NCBI GenBank assembly: GCA_011390275.1
Contig: JAABST010000009.1
Location: 43,493-107,492 of the forward strand
Length of the DNA stretch: 64,000 bases
Direction: 5' to 3'
Source: Geitlerinema sp. S16
GTDB lineage: Bacteria > Cyanobacteriota > Cyanobacteriia > Cyanobacteriales > Geitlerinemataceae
Shown here: one piece after another, positions 8,089-17,640 of the stretch
Position numbering within the stretch: the first letter of the stretch is position 1
Layout: the number at the start of each line of letters is the position of its first letter
Program-made: the position numbers and the translations under genes
Notes under the pieces: model-generated
Told to the model about the DNA's origin: nothing
Database searches by the model: none
Seen by the model: the letters and a program-made list of their open reading frames with translations, nothing else

Positions 8089-9429
8089 TCACAGCAAACC
8101 CGCCGATTCGTAAAGGCGTCGCAGCGCGGCCAAGATGCGGCTACCGTAGTCGAGTTCCGGCGACCAGCGTCCCGATAATTGCTCGATCGCCGGAGCGATG
8201 CCGCGCGTCACGAAGCGAAAACGCGGATCGAGTGGCGGCTGTTGCACTAGGGCTTCGGTGCTGGCGTAGGCTTTCAGGTGTTGGATATGCGCCCGGACGC
8301 CGAGACGCGCCGAGGCAAAGGTGGCGCCACTGGCACGACCATCGGCGGAACCAAGGTTACCGAAATTATTTTGGGCGGGGTTGAGGTCTTGGCGAAAGCG
8401 AAGATAATCGGTTTCGACGCACATTTGAGCGAAGGCGATGTCGTAGTTGATGCCCTCGATCGAGCCTTCCTCTTGGTACAGCTTCGGCAGGTCGGGATAT
8501 TGGCGTTCGGCTCCAGGGTTGGCTTTGGCGAGAAATGCCTGCATCTGAAACGGGGTGGTGTTACCGTGGCCAACGATTTTATTTACCTGATTAATGCAGA
8601 TCGACAGAATCGATCGAATAATCACCGATCGTGACGGATTATCCCAGCTCACCGAAATGTTATATTCCCGTAGCTCCACCGCCCGCACATGCACCACGCC
8701 GTTATACAGCACACGCCGCACCTGCGCCGCCTGCGCCAGATCGACACCCAAACTATCGGCCAAATCGATCGGAATATACGCATTCCCCTCGACCAAAATG
8801 CCCGGTTCGCCGTGGGGTTTGCCGTTCATGACGATGCCAATTTCGGGATAGGCCGAGGTGGTCGTACCGTTGCGAGCCAACCAGTCCACGAGACCGGCGA
8901 CCAATCCAGCGGCGAGGTCTTCGCGACGGTTTTGGATCAGGGCGCGATCGTCGGGATTGGTCAAAAAGCCAACTTCGGCCAGTAAGGACGGGACGATGAT
9001 TTCACGGCAAAAGGCAAGACGACCGACGCCGCCGTTGGAGTCGGGCTGTGCGCCCCGGCTCGACAAGACGGGCAGGTAGGCGATGAGGCCACGCAGCAGC
9101 CGATCGGCGTCGCTAGCACGGGCATCGTTATTCGTAATGTAGTAAACGCTTGCCCCTTTGGCGACGGGGTTGGGGGCGGCGTTGGCGTGAACTTCGAGGG
9201 CAATATCTCCCGTACGAGCGCGGGTGTTGATCCACTCGATCGTCTGCTGTTGGCTGAGATCGTCGGGAACCGACAGCACCGACACGCGCCGCGATCGCAG
9301 CTCGCTGACCATGGCATCCCGTAGGCGGATCATCTCCTGCGCTTCGGTCGTCCCCCCGGCGATCGTGCCGGGATCTTGTGTACCGTTCTCGTAACCACCA
9401 TGACCGGCGGATAGAATCACCCGTCCCAT
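8089..9429 (-). CDS. N-acetylmuramoyl-L-alanine amidase with C-terminal glucosaminidase domain
   Basis: 446 residues, a two-activity peptidoglycan hydrolase. Residues 1-190 are an Amidase_3 domain with zinc ligands H10, E29 and H81 and the catalytic glutamate E152 (LLAEVGFLTN). Residues about 195-270 look like the N-terminal copper-amine-oxidase-like domain often attached to amidases. Residues about 290-440 match the mannosyl-glycoprotein endo-beta-N-acetylglucosaminidase (Flg_J-like) fold: FLAKAN, FAQMCVETDYLRF, NFGNLG. No signal peptide is visible at the start, and the amidase motif begins at residue 5, so export must be by another route or the true start is different. It would cut both the glycan strand and the peptide link of murein. 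Confidence 0.85.
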   Translation of the reverse strand: MGRVILSAGHGGYENGTQDPGTIAGGTTEAQEMIRLRDAMVSELRSRRVSVLSVPDDLSQQQTIEWINTRARTGDIALEVHANAAPNPVAKGASVYYITNNDARASDADRLLRGLIAYLPVLSSRGAQPDSNGGVGRLAFCREIIVPSLLAEVGFLTNPDDRALIQNRREDLAAGLVAGLVDWLARNGTTTSAYPEIGIVMNGKPHGEPGILVEGNAYIPIDLADSLGVDLAQAAQVRRVLYNGVVHVRAVELREYNISVSWDNPSRSVIIRSILSICINQVNKIVGHGNTTPFQMQAFLAKANPGAERQYPDLPKLYQEEGSIEGINYDIAFAQMCVETDYLRFRQDLNPAQNNFGNLGSADGRASGATFASARLGVRAHIQHLKAYASTEALVQQPPLDPRFRFVTRGIAPAIEQLSGRWSPELDYGSRILAALRRLYESAGLL

Positions 9430-9617
9430 TGCTGTCTCCTCGATCGCAAGCTGTGTCAGCTACCTACACTTGATATCTACGAATTTGGAGCATATCTACA
9501 AATTCGGGGCGCATTCGCCCTCACAGTTTTAGCATGTCGCCTTTCGTCTCGCATGGTTGGCGATCGTTCTACGTGACTCGAAAAAATTTCGTTTCAGCGT
9601 AATTGTCATCACAAATA

Positions 9618-11336
9618 TTAGGAGTTATCCAGCGTATCTTGCAGATTTTTTAAGTTGAGTTGTGATGAGCGATCGCGCGTCTCCCGTGGTGCTTTTTTAA
9701 AGGTCAATTCACCACGGCTAAGATCATAAAATTCCGGTCGGACGCGATTTTCGAGTAAGTCTTCGATCGTTAAAATCTGAATTCGAGCATAATCCTGACC
9801 ATTTCCAGCGGAATAAACTCCGGCTTTCGCCGCTTCGCTGATCATGACCCGAGTCGGTGGCGTCATCGTGACAAATAAACCGATATCCGCTTGACGGGCT
9901 TCCATCGTGCCACGCAAGTCCCGAATCATCGACACACCCACATTTTTGCCACCCTTCACACTCACGACAATTTGCCGTACCACCGTCGGATCTTTCTTCG
10001 TACTGCTCGAATCAACATCTCGAAAATAAATTAAGCCATCGACACCACTATCTGCGCCTTTCTTTTTATCCTTATAGGGTTGAGCATTCACAAGTGAACA
10101 AGCCCACCATTCAAACTGATAAGTATCACGATGAAAGAGATCGCGAGCCGCATCCAAGGTTTTCGGTGTTCCTTCCACATCAAACTGAATGCCAGGTTCG
10201 AGTTTGACGCCGGTTTCATCCTGAACTTCCCGATCAGGAAAGGCATCGCGTAAGCGTTTTTCGATCAGGGAAATCGCAAGATGAGTGATGTCAATGCCGA
10301 TCCATTGGCGATCGAGTGATTCTGCGGCGTGAACGGCAGTGCCACACCCGCAAAATGGATCGAGAACAATATCACCGGGATTACTGCTGATTTTAATGAT
10401 TCGCTCTAGCAATGCCTGAGGTTTTTGAGTTGGATAGCCTAGTCGCTCCTTGGCTTGGGAATTAATCGGGGTAATATCATCCCAAACACTATTAATAGAC
10501 TGACCTGGCTGCTCATCTAAATAGCGCTTAAGACGTGGTACTCTGTCTGAAGCTGACTGGATAATTAGCCCGTCATCATAGGCTTTTTGCATCCGTTCCT
10601 GAGTCCAGCGCCAAACTTTTTTAACCCCAAGAAATTCATAGGTTAAATTTGGTCGATCTGGATTTGGATTAATGAGATTGTCAAGTTGATAGCGCCGTCC
10701 ATCTGGATCTGTATGGTGATACTTTTCAGCTATTTTCGGTGGCAGTTTTTTGGGATCGTATGGAATATAAGTATGTTCGAGATTCCAGGTAAATTGATCG
10801 GACTTTGCATAGAATAAAATCACATCATGATTTTTTGGGAAGCGACGTTTTGCCAATCCTTTGGCGGCTGTTCGTTTCCAGATAATTTCATTATTAAAAT
10901 TGACGGGCGAAAAAATGATATCGAGAATCATCTTGAGATAATGACTCGCGGTTGGATCGCAATGGAGATAAAAATTACCGGTTGACTTCAAAACTCGGTG
11001 TAGCTCGACCAAGCGAATCGCCATCATGACGAGATATGCAGACAGCGAATTTTGTCCCAGCGTTCGTACCAGCAGGTTGAGCAAGTCTGCGAGTTCACCT
11101 TTTTGTTTAAGCAGATCGTTTAGGTAGCGTTCTGACTGGATACCCCAAGCCCAAGTATCCTCAAACGCTGCAATTTGTGCGGTCGATCGCTCTCCCTTTT
11201 GGCTTTTAAACAGAACGTTGTAGCTCGTCTGAGAGTTAAAAGGCGGGTCGAGATAGATCAGATCAACCGACTCATCGGGTATATGTTCACGCAGAATATC
11301 GAGATTATCACCGTAATACAGTCGCCGAATTGCCAT
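9618..11336 (-). CDS. DNA methyltransferase (beta class) fused to an Mrr-type restriction domain
   Basis: 572 residues. Catalytic motif IV DPPF is at about residue 31, before the SAM motif I DPFCGCGTA near 325, the order of beta-class N6-adenine/N4-cytosine methyltransferases of type III kind. Residues about 395-530 form a PD-(D/E)xK region: GADSGVDGLIYF, then VVSVKGG and MIRDLRGTMEAR, the signature of the Mrr-like domain that follows such methyltransferases. One polypeptide may therefore modify and restrict, or the second domain may be regulatory. No separate res subunit or specificity gene lies next to it. The next gene upstream, on the other strand, is an unrelated hydrolase. Hairpin or IS scars are not seen around it. 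Confidence 0.85.
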   Translation of the reverse strand: MAIRRLYYGDNLDILREHIPDESVDLIYLDPPFNSQTSYNVLFKSQKGERSTAQIAAFEDTWAWGIQSERYLNDLLKQKGELADLLNLLVRTLGQNSLSAYLVMMAIRLVELHRVLKSTGNFYLHCDPTASHYLKMILDIIFSPVNFNNEIIWKRTAAKGLAKRRFPKNHDVILFYAKSDQFTWNLEHTYIPYDPKKLPPKIAEKYHHTDPDGRRYQLDNLINPNPDRPNLTYEFLGVKKVWRWTQERMQKAYDDGLIIQSASDRVPRLKRYLDEQPGQSINSVWDDITPINSQAKERLGYPTQKPQALLERIIKISSNPGDIVLDPFCGCGTAVHAAESLDRQWIGIDITHLAISLIEKRLRDAFPDREVQDETGVKLEPGIQFDVEGTPKTLDAARDLFHRDTYQFEWWACSLVNAQPYKDKKKGADSGVDGLIYFRDVDSSSTKKDPTVVRQIVVSVKGGKNVGVSMIRDLRGTMEARQADIGLFVTMTPPTRVMISEAAKAGVYSAGNGQDYARIQILTIEDLLENRVRPEFYDLSRGELTFKKAPRETRDRSSQLNLKNLQDTLDNS

Positions 11337-11522
11337 CGATTTCCAGCATTAAAGACAATATTCTTGATTATTGTACTGTTGATAATGAGATTCGTCGAAA
11401 ATTGCTGAGACCTCATTACCCCTGAAGGCTTTTTCCGATCGCCATAATGGATGATAAATCTGCTCGACTCAACGGTTTGTTGTGTCTATCATTCCAGCTT
11501 TTTTAGACCTCCTCACCTCATC

Positions 11523-12560
11523 ATGATCCTCCCCATTCCGAACCATTTCAACCCCGATCGCGTCAGCGAACTGCGTCGCATCCCCTACGCCGACCTCGCG
11601 ATCGCCGCCAAAACCTGGGCAACCACCCATCAACTCCAACCCGCCACCGCCGACACCACCCGCATCGGACTCCTGGCGATCGATGTGCAAAACACCTTTT
11701 GTTTGCCCGACTTCGAGCTATTCGTCGGCGGACGCAGCGGAACCGGGGCGATCGACGACACCGCCCGCCTGTGCCGCTTCATTTACCAACACCTCGATCG
11801 CCTCACCGAAATCATCCCCACCCTCGACACCCACACCGCCCGCCAAGTCTTTCACCCCGCCTTTTGGCGCGACCCCGACGGCAACCCACCCGCCGCCATG
11901 ACCACGATTACGCTCGATGACATCGACGCCCGCCGCTGGCAGATTGACCCGAGCATGGCCGCGATCGCCGCTGATCAGGCTGGATTTCAAGGCGATCTCG
12001 ACGCCTACGCCCGTCACTACGTCGGCCAACTCACCGATGACGGTAAACTTCCCCTCACCATTTGGCCGTATCACTCCATGCTGGGCGGTGTCGGTCACGC
12101 TCTTGTCCCTGTCTTTGAGGAAGCTTGTTTCTTCCATAACATCGCCCGATCGAGCCAAACCCGCTTCGAGCTAAAGGGCAACAATCCCCTGACCGAAAAT
12201 TATTCCGTTTTGCGCCCCGAAGTGATGACCGACGATCGCGGCACGGCGATCGCCGCTAAAAATACCGCCGCGATCGAGCATCTGCTCCAATTCGACGCCG
12301 TGATTATCGCTGGACAGGCCAAAAGCCACTGCGTCGCCTGGAGTATCCGCGACTTACTCACCGAAATCCAGGATCGCGATCCGAAGCTGGCAAATCGGGT
12401 CTATTTGCTCGAAGACTGCATGTCACCCGTCGTTGTCCCCGACGTGGTGGACTTCACCGACATGGCCGAAGCGGTCTTCGCCGAATTCGCCGCAGCCGGT
12501 ATGCAGCGCGTCACCACGGCGACACCGATCGCCGACTGGCCGGATTTCCCGATCGCCTAA
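11523..12560 (+). CDS. Isochorismatase-family cysteine hydrolase
   Basis: 345 residues from the ATG at 11523. The domain has the cysteine-hydrolase triad: D in GLLAIDVQNTF, a basic residue in the middle, and Cys in AGQAKSHCVAWS, which is the nucleophile position. Family members act on nicotinamide, N-carbamoyl compounds or isochorismate; no substrate is indicated here. The frame is open to an ATG at 11451, but the extra 24 residues are hydrophobic-poor and not family-like, so the later start is preferred. It stands alone and is transcribed away from the methyltransferase gene. Confidence 0.8.
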   Translation: MILPIPNHFNPDRVSELRRIPYADLAIAAKTWATTHQLQPATADTTRIGLLAIDVQNTFCLPDFELFVGGRSGTGAIDDTARLCRFIYQHLDRLTEIIPTLDTHTARQVFHPAFWRDPDGNPPAAMTTITLDDIDARRWQIDPSMAAIAADQAGFQGDLDAYARHYVGQLTDDGKLPLTIWPYHSMLGGVGHALVPVFEEACFFHNIARSSQTRFELKGNNPLTENYSVLRPEVMTDDRGTAIAAKNTAAIEHLLQFDAVIIAGQAKSHCVAWSIRDLLTEIQDRDPKLANRVYLLEDCMSPVVVPDVVDFTDMAEAVFAEFAAAGMQRVTTATPIADWPDFPIA

Positions 12561-12585
12561 CGGCCTCTCTGCGATCCGTCTCGGG

Positions 12586-12855
12586 CTAATCCGTCTCGGG
12601 CAGATCCGGTCGATCGTGCGATTTGGGTTCACCGATCTTGAGTTGTCGCTTCGAGGTTTTCAGCACATGCCAAAGTTCTTTGACCGCATCGTACGCCTCC
12701 TCGGGTGTGAGTTTGCCGCTTGTTTCGAGATTGCAAATAAAGCTAACCCGTTGGGCGAACTCTTGGAGATTGGCATTGAAAACAACATTCTCGGGTGTAA
12801 ACTCGCCATAGTAGCGGCCACGCGGAAATACAAACTTTTCAGCTTCATCGGTCAT
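12586..12855 (-). CDS. DUF7219-type small cyanobacterial protein
   Basis: 89 residues, acidic to neutral, no membrane segment. RYYGEFTPENVVFNANLQEFAQRV followed by ICNLE and KLTPEEAYDAVKELW is the pattern of a short family found widely in cyanobacteria (DUF7219 as I recognise it). Function is unknown. It is convergent with the isochorismatase-family gene, with 25 bases between the stops. Confidence 0.75.
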   Translation of the reverse strand: MTDEAEKFVFPRGRYYGEFTPENVVFNANLQEFAQRVSFICNLETSGKLTPEEAYDAVKELWHVLKTSKRQLKIGEPKSHDRPDLPETD

Positions 12856-12971
12856 GGTTTAACTCCAGCTAGAACGAACACTCAAAACTTAGACCTTCGC
12901 ATGGCTATGATGCGTCACGAAAGCTGAACTTAAGATAATTTTAAGCTTTTTGTGGGGAAATACAGATTGAT

Positions 12972-14879
12972 TTAGGGGCGATTACTGGGCGAATCTGCGT
13001 CGCGGCAATAGATGGTGTAGGCGGCGTTTTTGTAGTCCGCTGCACGGTTAAAGTCGGCTTGTGCAGTCGTGACGAAACAATCGGCGTCGTAGCGTTCCAT
13101 GATGGCCGTGGCCTGGTCTGGGTCGAGCTGCTGATAGGCGGCCACGAGGTCCGATCGAATGTGGGCGATCCGCCGAGGGGTCTCGGGGTTGATCGCGGCA
13201 AGTTCGCGCTGCGTTCCGCCAGCGGTGAGATCGTCGAGACGGTTCAGCCATTCGATAACGCCCGATGCGGTTTTCGGGAAAAAATCAAAGGTGACGACGG
13301 TTCCGCGTTCTGCGAGGAACTGCACCCCGCGTAAATTGGGCGGCGCGACGATCGTCGCGTCCTGCGGTGTATGGGTTTGAATCCAGGCGTATAGTTCTCG
13401 CTCGGCGGGCGGCAGTCCTGAGGTTAGCCCCTCCTTGGGGTTCCCCAGAAATGGCACCAAATCGAAGCTCGTGCGCAGGACGATCGGTACGACCAACAGC
13501 CAGCACAACCCATCAACCCCGGTGAAGGTTAGACCCAACAGACCCAGGCTTTGCAGGGCGCGGACGAAAAATAGCAGGGTGAACAGCGGCAGGAGCGTGT
13601 TAAACAGGCTGAAGGGGTCGTACTGCAACAACGAACCCGTGTCGTTAGTGGGGGCGATTAGCAGACCCAGCCCAAAGGGAATCGCGCAGACCAAAACGAC
13701 CAGCAGGGCGCGACGCTTGGCAAAGCCGCGATCGATCTCCAGAGCCGCGCGTCGCTGGGTGACCGCGACCATATAAACCGACAGCGCCAAGACGATGAGA
13801 TAGGTCGTCAGCTTGAGCCAGCCTGCGGTGTACCAGGTCGCGGGGTTGAGGTGGTCGGGGAAGCGGAAAAAGACGGTGATTTCGGAGGCTAAGACGTCGG
13901 AAATTGGCGGCATGGCGCTTCGTGTTTGCCACAGTCCTGGCAGTGCGGCGATCGCACCGATCGCAAACGGTACAAACACTTTCCAGGTGGCTTTCGTCCG
14001 CAGGGTTCCGAGAAACACATCTTCCAGGAAGCAACAAATCAAGATCACAAAAAAGCCATAGCCGCCAGTGAGCAAGTGAAATGACGCACCAATCCCGGTG
14101 AAGAGTGCCGCGAGGTAGCGCCGATCGCGCAGAAACAGGCCGATCGCGATCAGCAGGCAGGCATAGGCGATCGACTTCGCCCCAAAATCTGGCAGGAGGA
14201 ACTCATCGGCGATCACACTTTGGGGATCGTTGGCCGCGAGCAGTAAGCCGTAGGCCAGTAAAAATAATTTGAGGTAGTGGCGTTTGAGGTTGGGAAAGCG
14301 TCCGGTACACACCAGCAGCAGCGAGGCGATCGTCACGCCTGCAAACCCGAAGTAGACCTGTGATGCACTGTCGATCGGGACCAGACGATTGAAGCCGAGC
14401 CAGAGCGAAATCGCCAGGAGCGAGGCTCCGAGCCGCAGGTCAAGCTGGCGCGTGATCAAGGCCAACCCCACGGCTAAGAGACCGTAGCAAAACAATCGCC
14501 CTATGACGATCGTGCCGATCGGGCCGATCCACCCTACAAATCCGCTCGTCACCCACTCAAACAAGCCCGGATGACTAGTCGCCTGACGCAGATACCAATC
14601 CTGCGGTAACCATGCTGGATCGGCGATCTGACGCGCGATCGTTAATACCTCAATTTCGTGGCTGAGGGGCTGAAATGTCCAGTTATAGGGCATCAGCAGC
14701 AGCGTGATCGCGGTCAAGAGGGCGATCGTGCGCTGCCATAGAGGAGCCCAGGCTGTTGATGAGCGGTAATCAGACGAGCGGGAAACAGTCACAAGTGGGA
14801 AAAGCGCCCAAACGGCATATACAACGGCAAGCACCCTCTGTTTTACAGCGGGTAGCGAAATCCTACCGGTAATTGTCAA
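12972..14879 (-). CDS. Polytopic membrane protein, DUF6798-like
   Basis: 635 residues with about ten or more hydrophobic segments between residues 30 and 500, followed by a soluble tail of about 130 residues (YAWIQTHTPQDATIVAPP..., TFDFFPKT, IAHIRSDLVAAYQQL). The layout resembles GT-C type glycosyltransferase-like membrane proteins. The tail matches what I know as DUF6798. No catalytic DxD is evident in the first loop. The start ATG at 14879 leads into SLPAVKQRVLAVVYAVW. No operon partner is apparent. Confidence 0.75.
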   Translation of the reverse strand: MTITGRISLPAVKQRVLAVVYAVWALFPLVTVSRSSDYRSSTAWAPLWQRTIALLTAITLLLMPYNWTFQPLSHEIEVLTIARQIADPAWLPQDWYLRQATSHPGLFEWVTSGFVGWIGPIGTIVIGRLFCYGLLAVGLALITRQLDLRLGASLLAISLWLGFNRLVPIDSASQVYFGFAGVTIASLLLVCTGRFPNLKRHYLKLFLLAYGLLLAANDPQSVIADEFLLPDFGAKSIAYACLLIAIGLFLRDRRYLAALFTGIGASFHLLTGGYGFFVILICCFLEDVFLGTLRTKATWKVFVPFAIGAIAALPGLWQTRSAMPPISDVLASEITVFFRFPDHLNPATWYTAGWLKLTTYLIVLALSVYMVAVTQRRAALEIDRGFAKRRALLVVLVCAIPFGLGLLIAPTNDTGSLLQYDPFSLFNTLLPLFTLLFFVRALQSLGLLGLTFTGVDGLCWLLVVPIVLRTSFDLVPFLGNPKEGLTSGLPPAERELYAWIQTHTPQDATIVAPPNLRGVQFLAERGTVVTFDFFPKTASGVIEWLNRLDDLTAGGTQRELAAINPETPRRIAHIRSDLVAAYQQLDPDQATAIMERYDADCFVTTAQADFNRAADYKNAAYTIYCRDADSPSNRP

Positions 14880-15037
14880 GTTTCGTTATTCCACCGACCG
14901 AAAGTACCGGAACAAAAATTTAGACTCGTAGGCTGAATTGAGGAATGAAACTCAACCGCAGTAAAGGTTTTAGCGATCCCGCTGGATTTTGCTACGTGCA
15001 GCCCAATCTACGAATTCATGCTGCTTTGAGACCATCT

Positions 15038-15067
15038 CTTTCAGGATGTCTGCGTAAGTCCTGAAAG
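15038..15067. repeat. 9-bp stem hairpin with a CTTACGCA loop
   Basis: CTTTCAGGA (15038-15046) and TCCTGAAAG (15059-15067) pair around a 12-base loop containing the complement of CTTACGCAG. Short elements with this loop are frequent in cyanobacterial intergenic DNA. It may be an IS scar. Confidence 0.5.
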
Positions 15068-15120
15068 TTCAACAACGTGTATTGTCGTTCCTCTGCTCTC
15101 TGGGAAGACCGTGCTGGAGG

Positions 15121-15155
15121 CTCTGCGTCCTATGCTCTCACGACGCAGAGCATAG
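15121..15155 (+). promoter_or_regulatory. Two mutually exclusive stem-loops upstream of dedA
   Basis: CTCTGCGTC (15121-15129) can pair with GACGCAGAG (15142-15150), and CTATGCTCT (15130-15138) can pair with AGAGCATAG (15147-15155). The two right arms share AGAG, so only one stem can form at a time. It lies 84-118 bases upstream of the DedA start. The rest of 14880-15238 holds no gene I can support. Confidence 0.45.
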
Positions 15156-15238
15156 AAACTTGTATCATCCCGATGTTCTGCGTCGAAATAAATACGAATT
15201 ATCGCTCGTTTTAAGCTTAATTGATATAGGATGATCTT

Positions 15239-15844
15239 ATGACTGAATGGATTACGGAAACGATGAATTCCTTAGGCTACTTTGGAATTGCCTTTCTGAT
15301 GTTATTGGAAAATCTTTTTCCGCCGATTCCTTCGGAATTAATTATGCCGTTGGCGGGTTTTGCGGTAGCCCAAGGGAACATGCAGCTTGTTCCGGCGATC
15401 GTGGCGGGCGTGATCGGTACAATCCTGGGCGCTTATCCGTGGTACTACGCTGGGAAACGAATTGGCCAAGTGGGGTTAAGACAACTGGCCGATCAGTATG
15501 GTCACTGGTTCGGTTTGTCGGGTGCGGATATTGATCAAGCCGATCGCTGGTTTCAGCAATACGGCAATAAAATCGTATTATTTGGCCGATTAGTACCCGG
15601 TATCCGAACGCTGATTTCCCTACCCGCTGGTGTGGGTGCAATGCCGTTAGTTTCCTTCACGATTTACTCAACGATCGGCTCTATTCTATGGGTCGGATTG
15701 CTAACGATCGGGGGTTACAACATAGGCGAAAACTACGATCTAATTGCAAAATATATCGACCCAGTTTCAAAAATAGTTGTCCTGTTCCTCGGACTGTTTT
15801 TCATTCTTTGGCTTATGAAGAAAAAGTTTTTAACAGAAGCCTGA
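15239..15844 (+). CDS. DedA family membrane protein
   Basis: 201 residues with four to five hydrophobic segments. It has the DedA (SNARE-associated) hallmarks: ENLFPPIPSELIMPLAGF near residue 24, G-x-x-x-G-x-x-x-G-[YF]-x-x-G around GTILGAYPWYYAGKRIG, and FGRLVPGIRTLISLPAG, including the conserved arginines. DedA proteins act in membrane lipid (undecaprenyl phosphate or phospholipid) translocation and depend on the proton gradient. The assignment of a lipid substrate is inferred from the family. It is monocistronic, preceded by a structured leader and convergent with the carboxypeptidase gene. Confidence 0.9.
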   Translation: MTEWITETMNSLGYFGIAFLMLLENLFPPIPSELIMPLAGFAVAQGNMQLVPAIVAGVIGTILGAYPWYYAGKRIGQVGLRQLADQYGHWFGLSGADIDQADRWFQQYGNKIVLFGRLVPGIRTLISLPAGVGAMPLVSFTIYSTIGSILWVGLLTIGGYNIGENYDLIAKYIDPVSKIVVLFLGLFFILWLMKKKFLTEA

Positions 15845-15922
15845 TTTCCTCATATTTCGCTAATTTTCTCAGGACAAATTACCCTGAAAGTGAAAAATAA
15901 TTGATCGCTCAAACCGCCCTAA

Positions 15923-15977
15923 TCTGATCGGCTGATCGGCAATATTTCGAGAAGACCATCATTCGAGAAGACCATCA
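15923..15977. repeat. Two short tandem duplications between dedA and dacB
   Basis: CTGATCGG occurs twice in tandem (15923-15938), and TTCGAGAAGACCATCA occurs twice in tandem with no mismatch (15946-15961 and 15962-15977). They lie in the 160-bp convergent intergenic region and cross no gene. Confidence 0.9.
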
Positions 15978-16006
15978 AAGCGACCAAACGATATGGCTTG
16001 CGTGGT

Positions 16007-17317
16007 CTACCACGATCGCACGATGCGATTACGACCGGGTGCGCCGAGGCGAGTGTCGGCTTCGTTTTCCAGGCGAGGGGCGATCGCGTCGGGGGATCGA
16101 TCCGCCTTGCCCCAGTATTGTTCGAGGGCGCGTAAGAGCGTGTCCTGCTGTTCCCGAAATTTCAGGGTGTAGTCTTCACCGTCATTGAAAATCGCAAACC
16201 AGACCAATCCGCGATCGCGCGTCGGGAACACCCCCGCCAGCGTACTGGTATCCCAGAGCGTCCCTGTTTTTACCGTGGCATTGGCGGGCATCGCTCGATC
16301 GTCCATCGTGCCGCCATCAATGCCAAAAATCGGCAGCACATCCCCTACGGTTAATCCGTAAGACCAAAGATGACGCTGAATCGCGGCCAAGACCGCACAG
16401 GCCGCACGCGGAGACATTTGATTGTTGCGATCAAGTCCCGATCCGTCAGCAAGCTGGATCTCGATCGCCGGGACGCGAGCCAGTTGCGCGACGCGGGCGG
16501 CGATCTCGTCGGGCGTCCCCACGCGATCGGCCAGTTCCTGCGCTAGGACGTTATCGCTGTAAACATTCATATGTTTCAGCAAGCCGATCGCACTCAGCGA
16601 TCGATGCACAATCACCGGCTCCGGGTCTCCCAAACGGTTGCTCTTGCCGCGACGGCGATCGTTGCGGATCGGGATCTCCGGTCGGGGCGTCCCTTTCGCC
16701 ATGCGTAAATAGGCCGATTCAATCTCCGGTGTCCAATTATCCGGCGACCAGGTGCGGCGCAGCATCGTCGCAACTTTGTTCGGATCGCTTTCTCCCTCCA
16801 GCGCCACATCCCCCTCCACGACGATCTCGCCCACCACGCGATCAATCCCCGCTTCTTGCAGCGCATTCCCCAATTCCAGCGCCTCTTCGTAGACGAAAAA
16901 CGGATCGCGATCGCCCGAGACAATGAGCTGACCGTACAGCGTCCCCTCCTCCACCTCACCGCGTATCAGCACCGTCGTTTCGATCGTCCAATCCACCGAC
17001 AGCGCATCCAGCACCGCCAGCGTCGTCGTCAGCTTCGTAATCGACGCCGCCCGTCGCACCTCCGTCCCCTGGTGCGATCCCAGCCCCGTAATGTCCGCCT
17101 GCAACCACAGTCCCTGATCCGCACGCTGCATCCCCGCCCCTTCCAGCGCCTTGAGATACGCATCGATCGTCCGATTCACGTCAAGATCCGTTTGTGGAAC
17201 CGCCACCCCCCAGGCATCCGGTGGCGGCAGGGGACTGCGCGAGGCCGAGGCTTCGACGCCCGCTGTTTCAAGCCACAGCGAAAGCAAACCAGAACTGATT
17301 AATTCAAGCACGATCAA
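16007..17317 (-). CDS. dacB: D-alanyl-D-alanine carboxypeptidase/endopeptidase (PBP4, peptidase S13)
   Basis: 436 residues. The three penicillin-binding motifs are present: S92-I-T-K95, S-D-N in YSDNVLAQEL (about residue 258) and K-T-G in TVKTGTLWDTS (about 349). An N-terminal hydrophobic run (VLELISSGLLSLWL) fits an export signal. It removes terminal D-alanine or cuts cross-links in periplasmic murein. The long domain insert between the first two motifs seen in the family is present. The upstream 320 bases, to plsX, carry both promoters if any. Confidence 0.9.
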   Translation of the reverse strand: MIVLELISSGLLSLWLETAGVEASASRSPLPPPDAWGVAVPQTDLDVNRTIDAYLKALEGAGMQRADQGLWLQADITGLGSHQGTEVRRAASITKLTTTLAVLDALSVDWTIETTVLIRGEVEEGTLYGQLIVSGDRDPFFVYEEALELGNALQEAGIDRVVGEIVVEGDVALEGESDPNKVATMLRRTWSPDNWTPEIESAYLRMAKGTPRPEIPIRNDRRRGKSNRLGDPEPVIVHRSLSAIGLLKHMNVYSDNVLAQELADRVGTPDEIAARVAQLARVPAIEIQLADGSGLDRNNQMSPRAACAVLAAIQRHLWSYGLTVGDVLPIFGIDGGTMDDRAMPANATVKTGTLWDTSTLAGVFPTRDRGLVWFAIFNDGEDYTLKFREQQDTLLRALEQYWGKADRSPDAIAPRLENEADTRLGAPGRNRIVRSW

Positions 17318-17640
17318 GCCTAAAGGTCGTGAGGTTTTGTGGGTTACACGCGCCTTGCCGAGTCAGACGCTGCGCCACTGCATCAGGTTAAACCATCGAT
17401 TGTCATTTCGCGGTCAATCGGCACCGCCATCTGCCCGAGAGTGACCGCGCGATCGGTAGAGTCCGTAGCGTTTTCACCCACATCCGACCCAGAACAGAGA
17501 CCGCAGACCAGCCGTGGAATTGAGGGCTTAGGAGTAAAACAGTTCACGCCCGATCGCTTGAAATTGCGTCATCTCAGGCTTTTATATTTACTGTCAAGTC
17601 GTCTGGTAGAATTCTGTGAGACTTTCACCGTTAACGAGAG

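Noticed and set aside
11451..11522. 24-codon N-terminal extension of the isochorismatase-family gene
   Set aside because: Not family-like and carries no ribosome site; the ATG at 11523 fits better.
12972..14879. Considered as a defined glycosyltransferase
   Set aside because: No catalytic motif of a known GT-C family is visible, so only the membrane protein and DUF-like tail are claimed.
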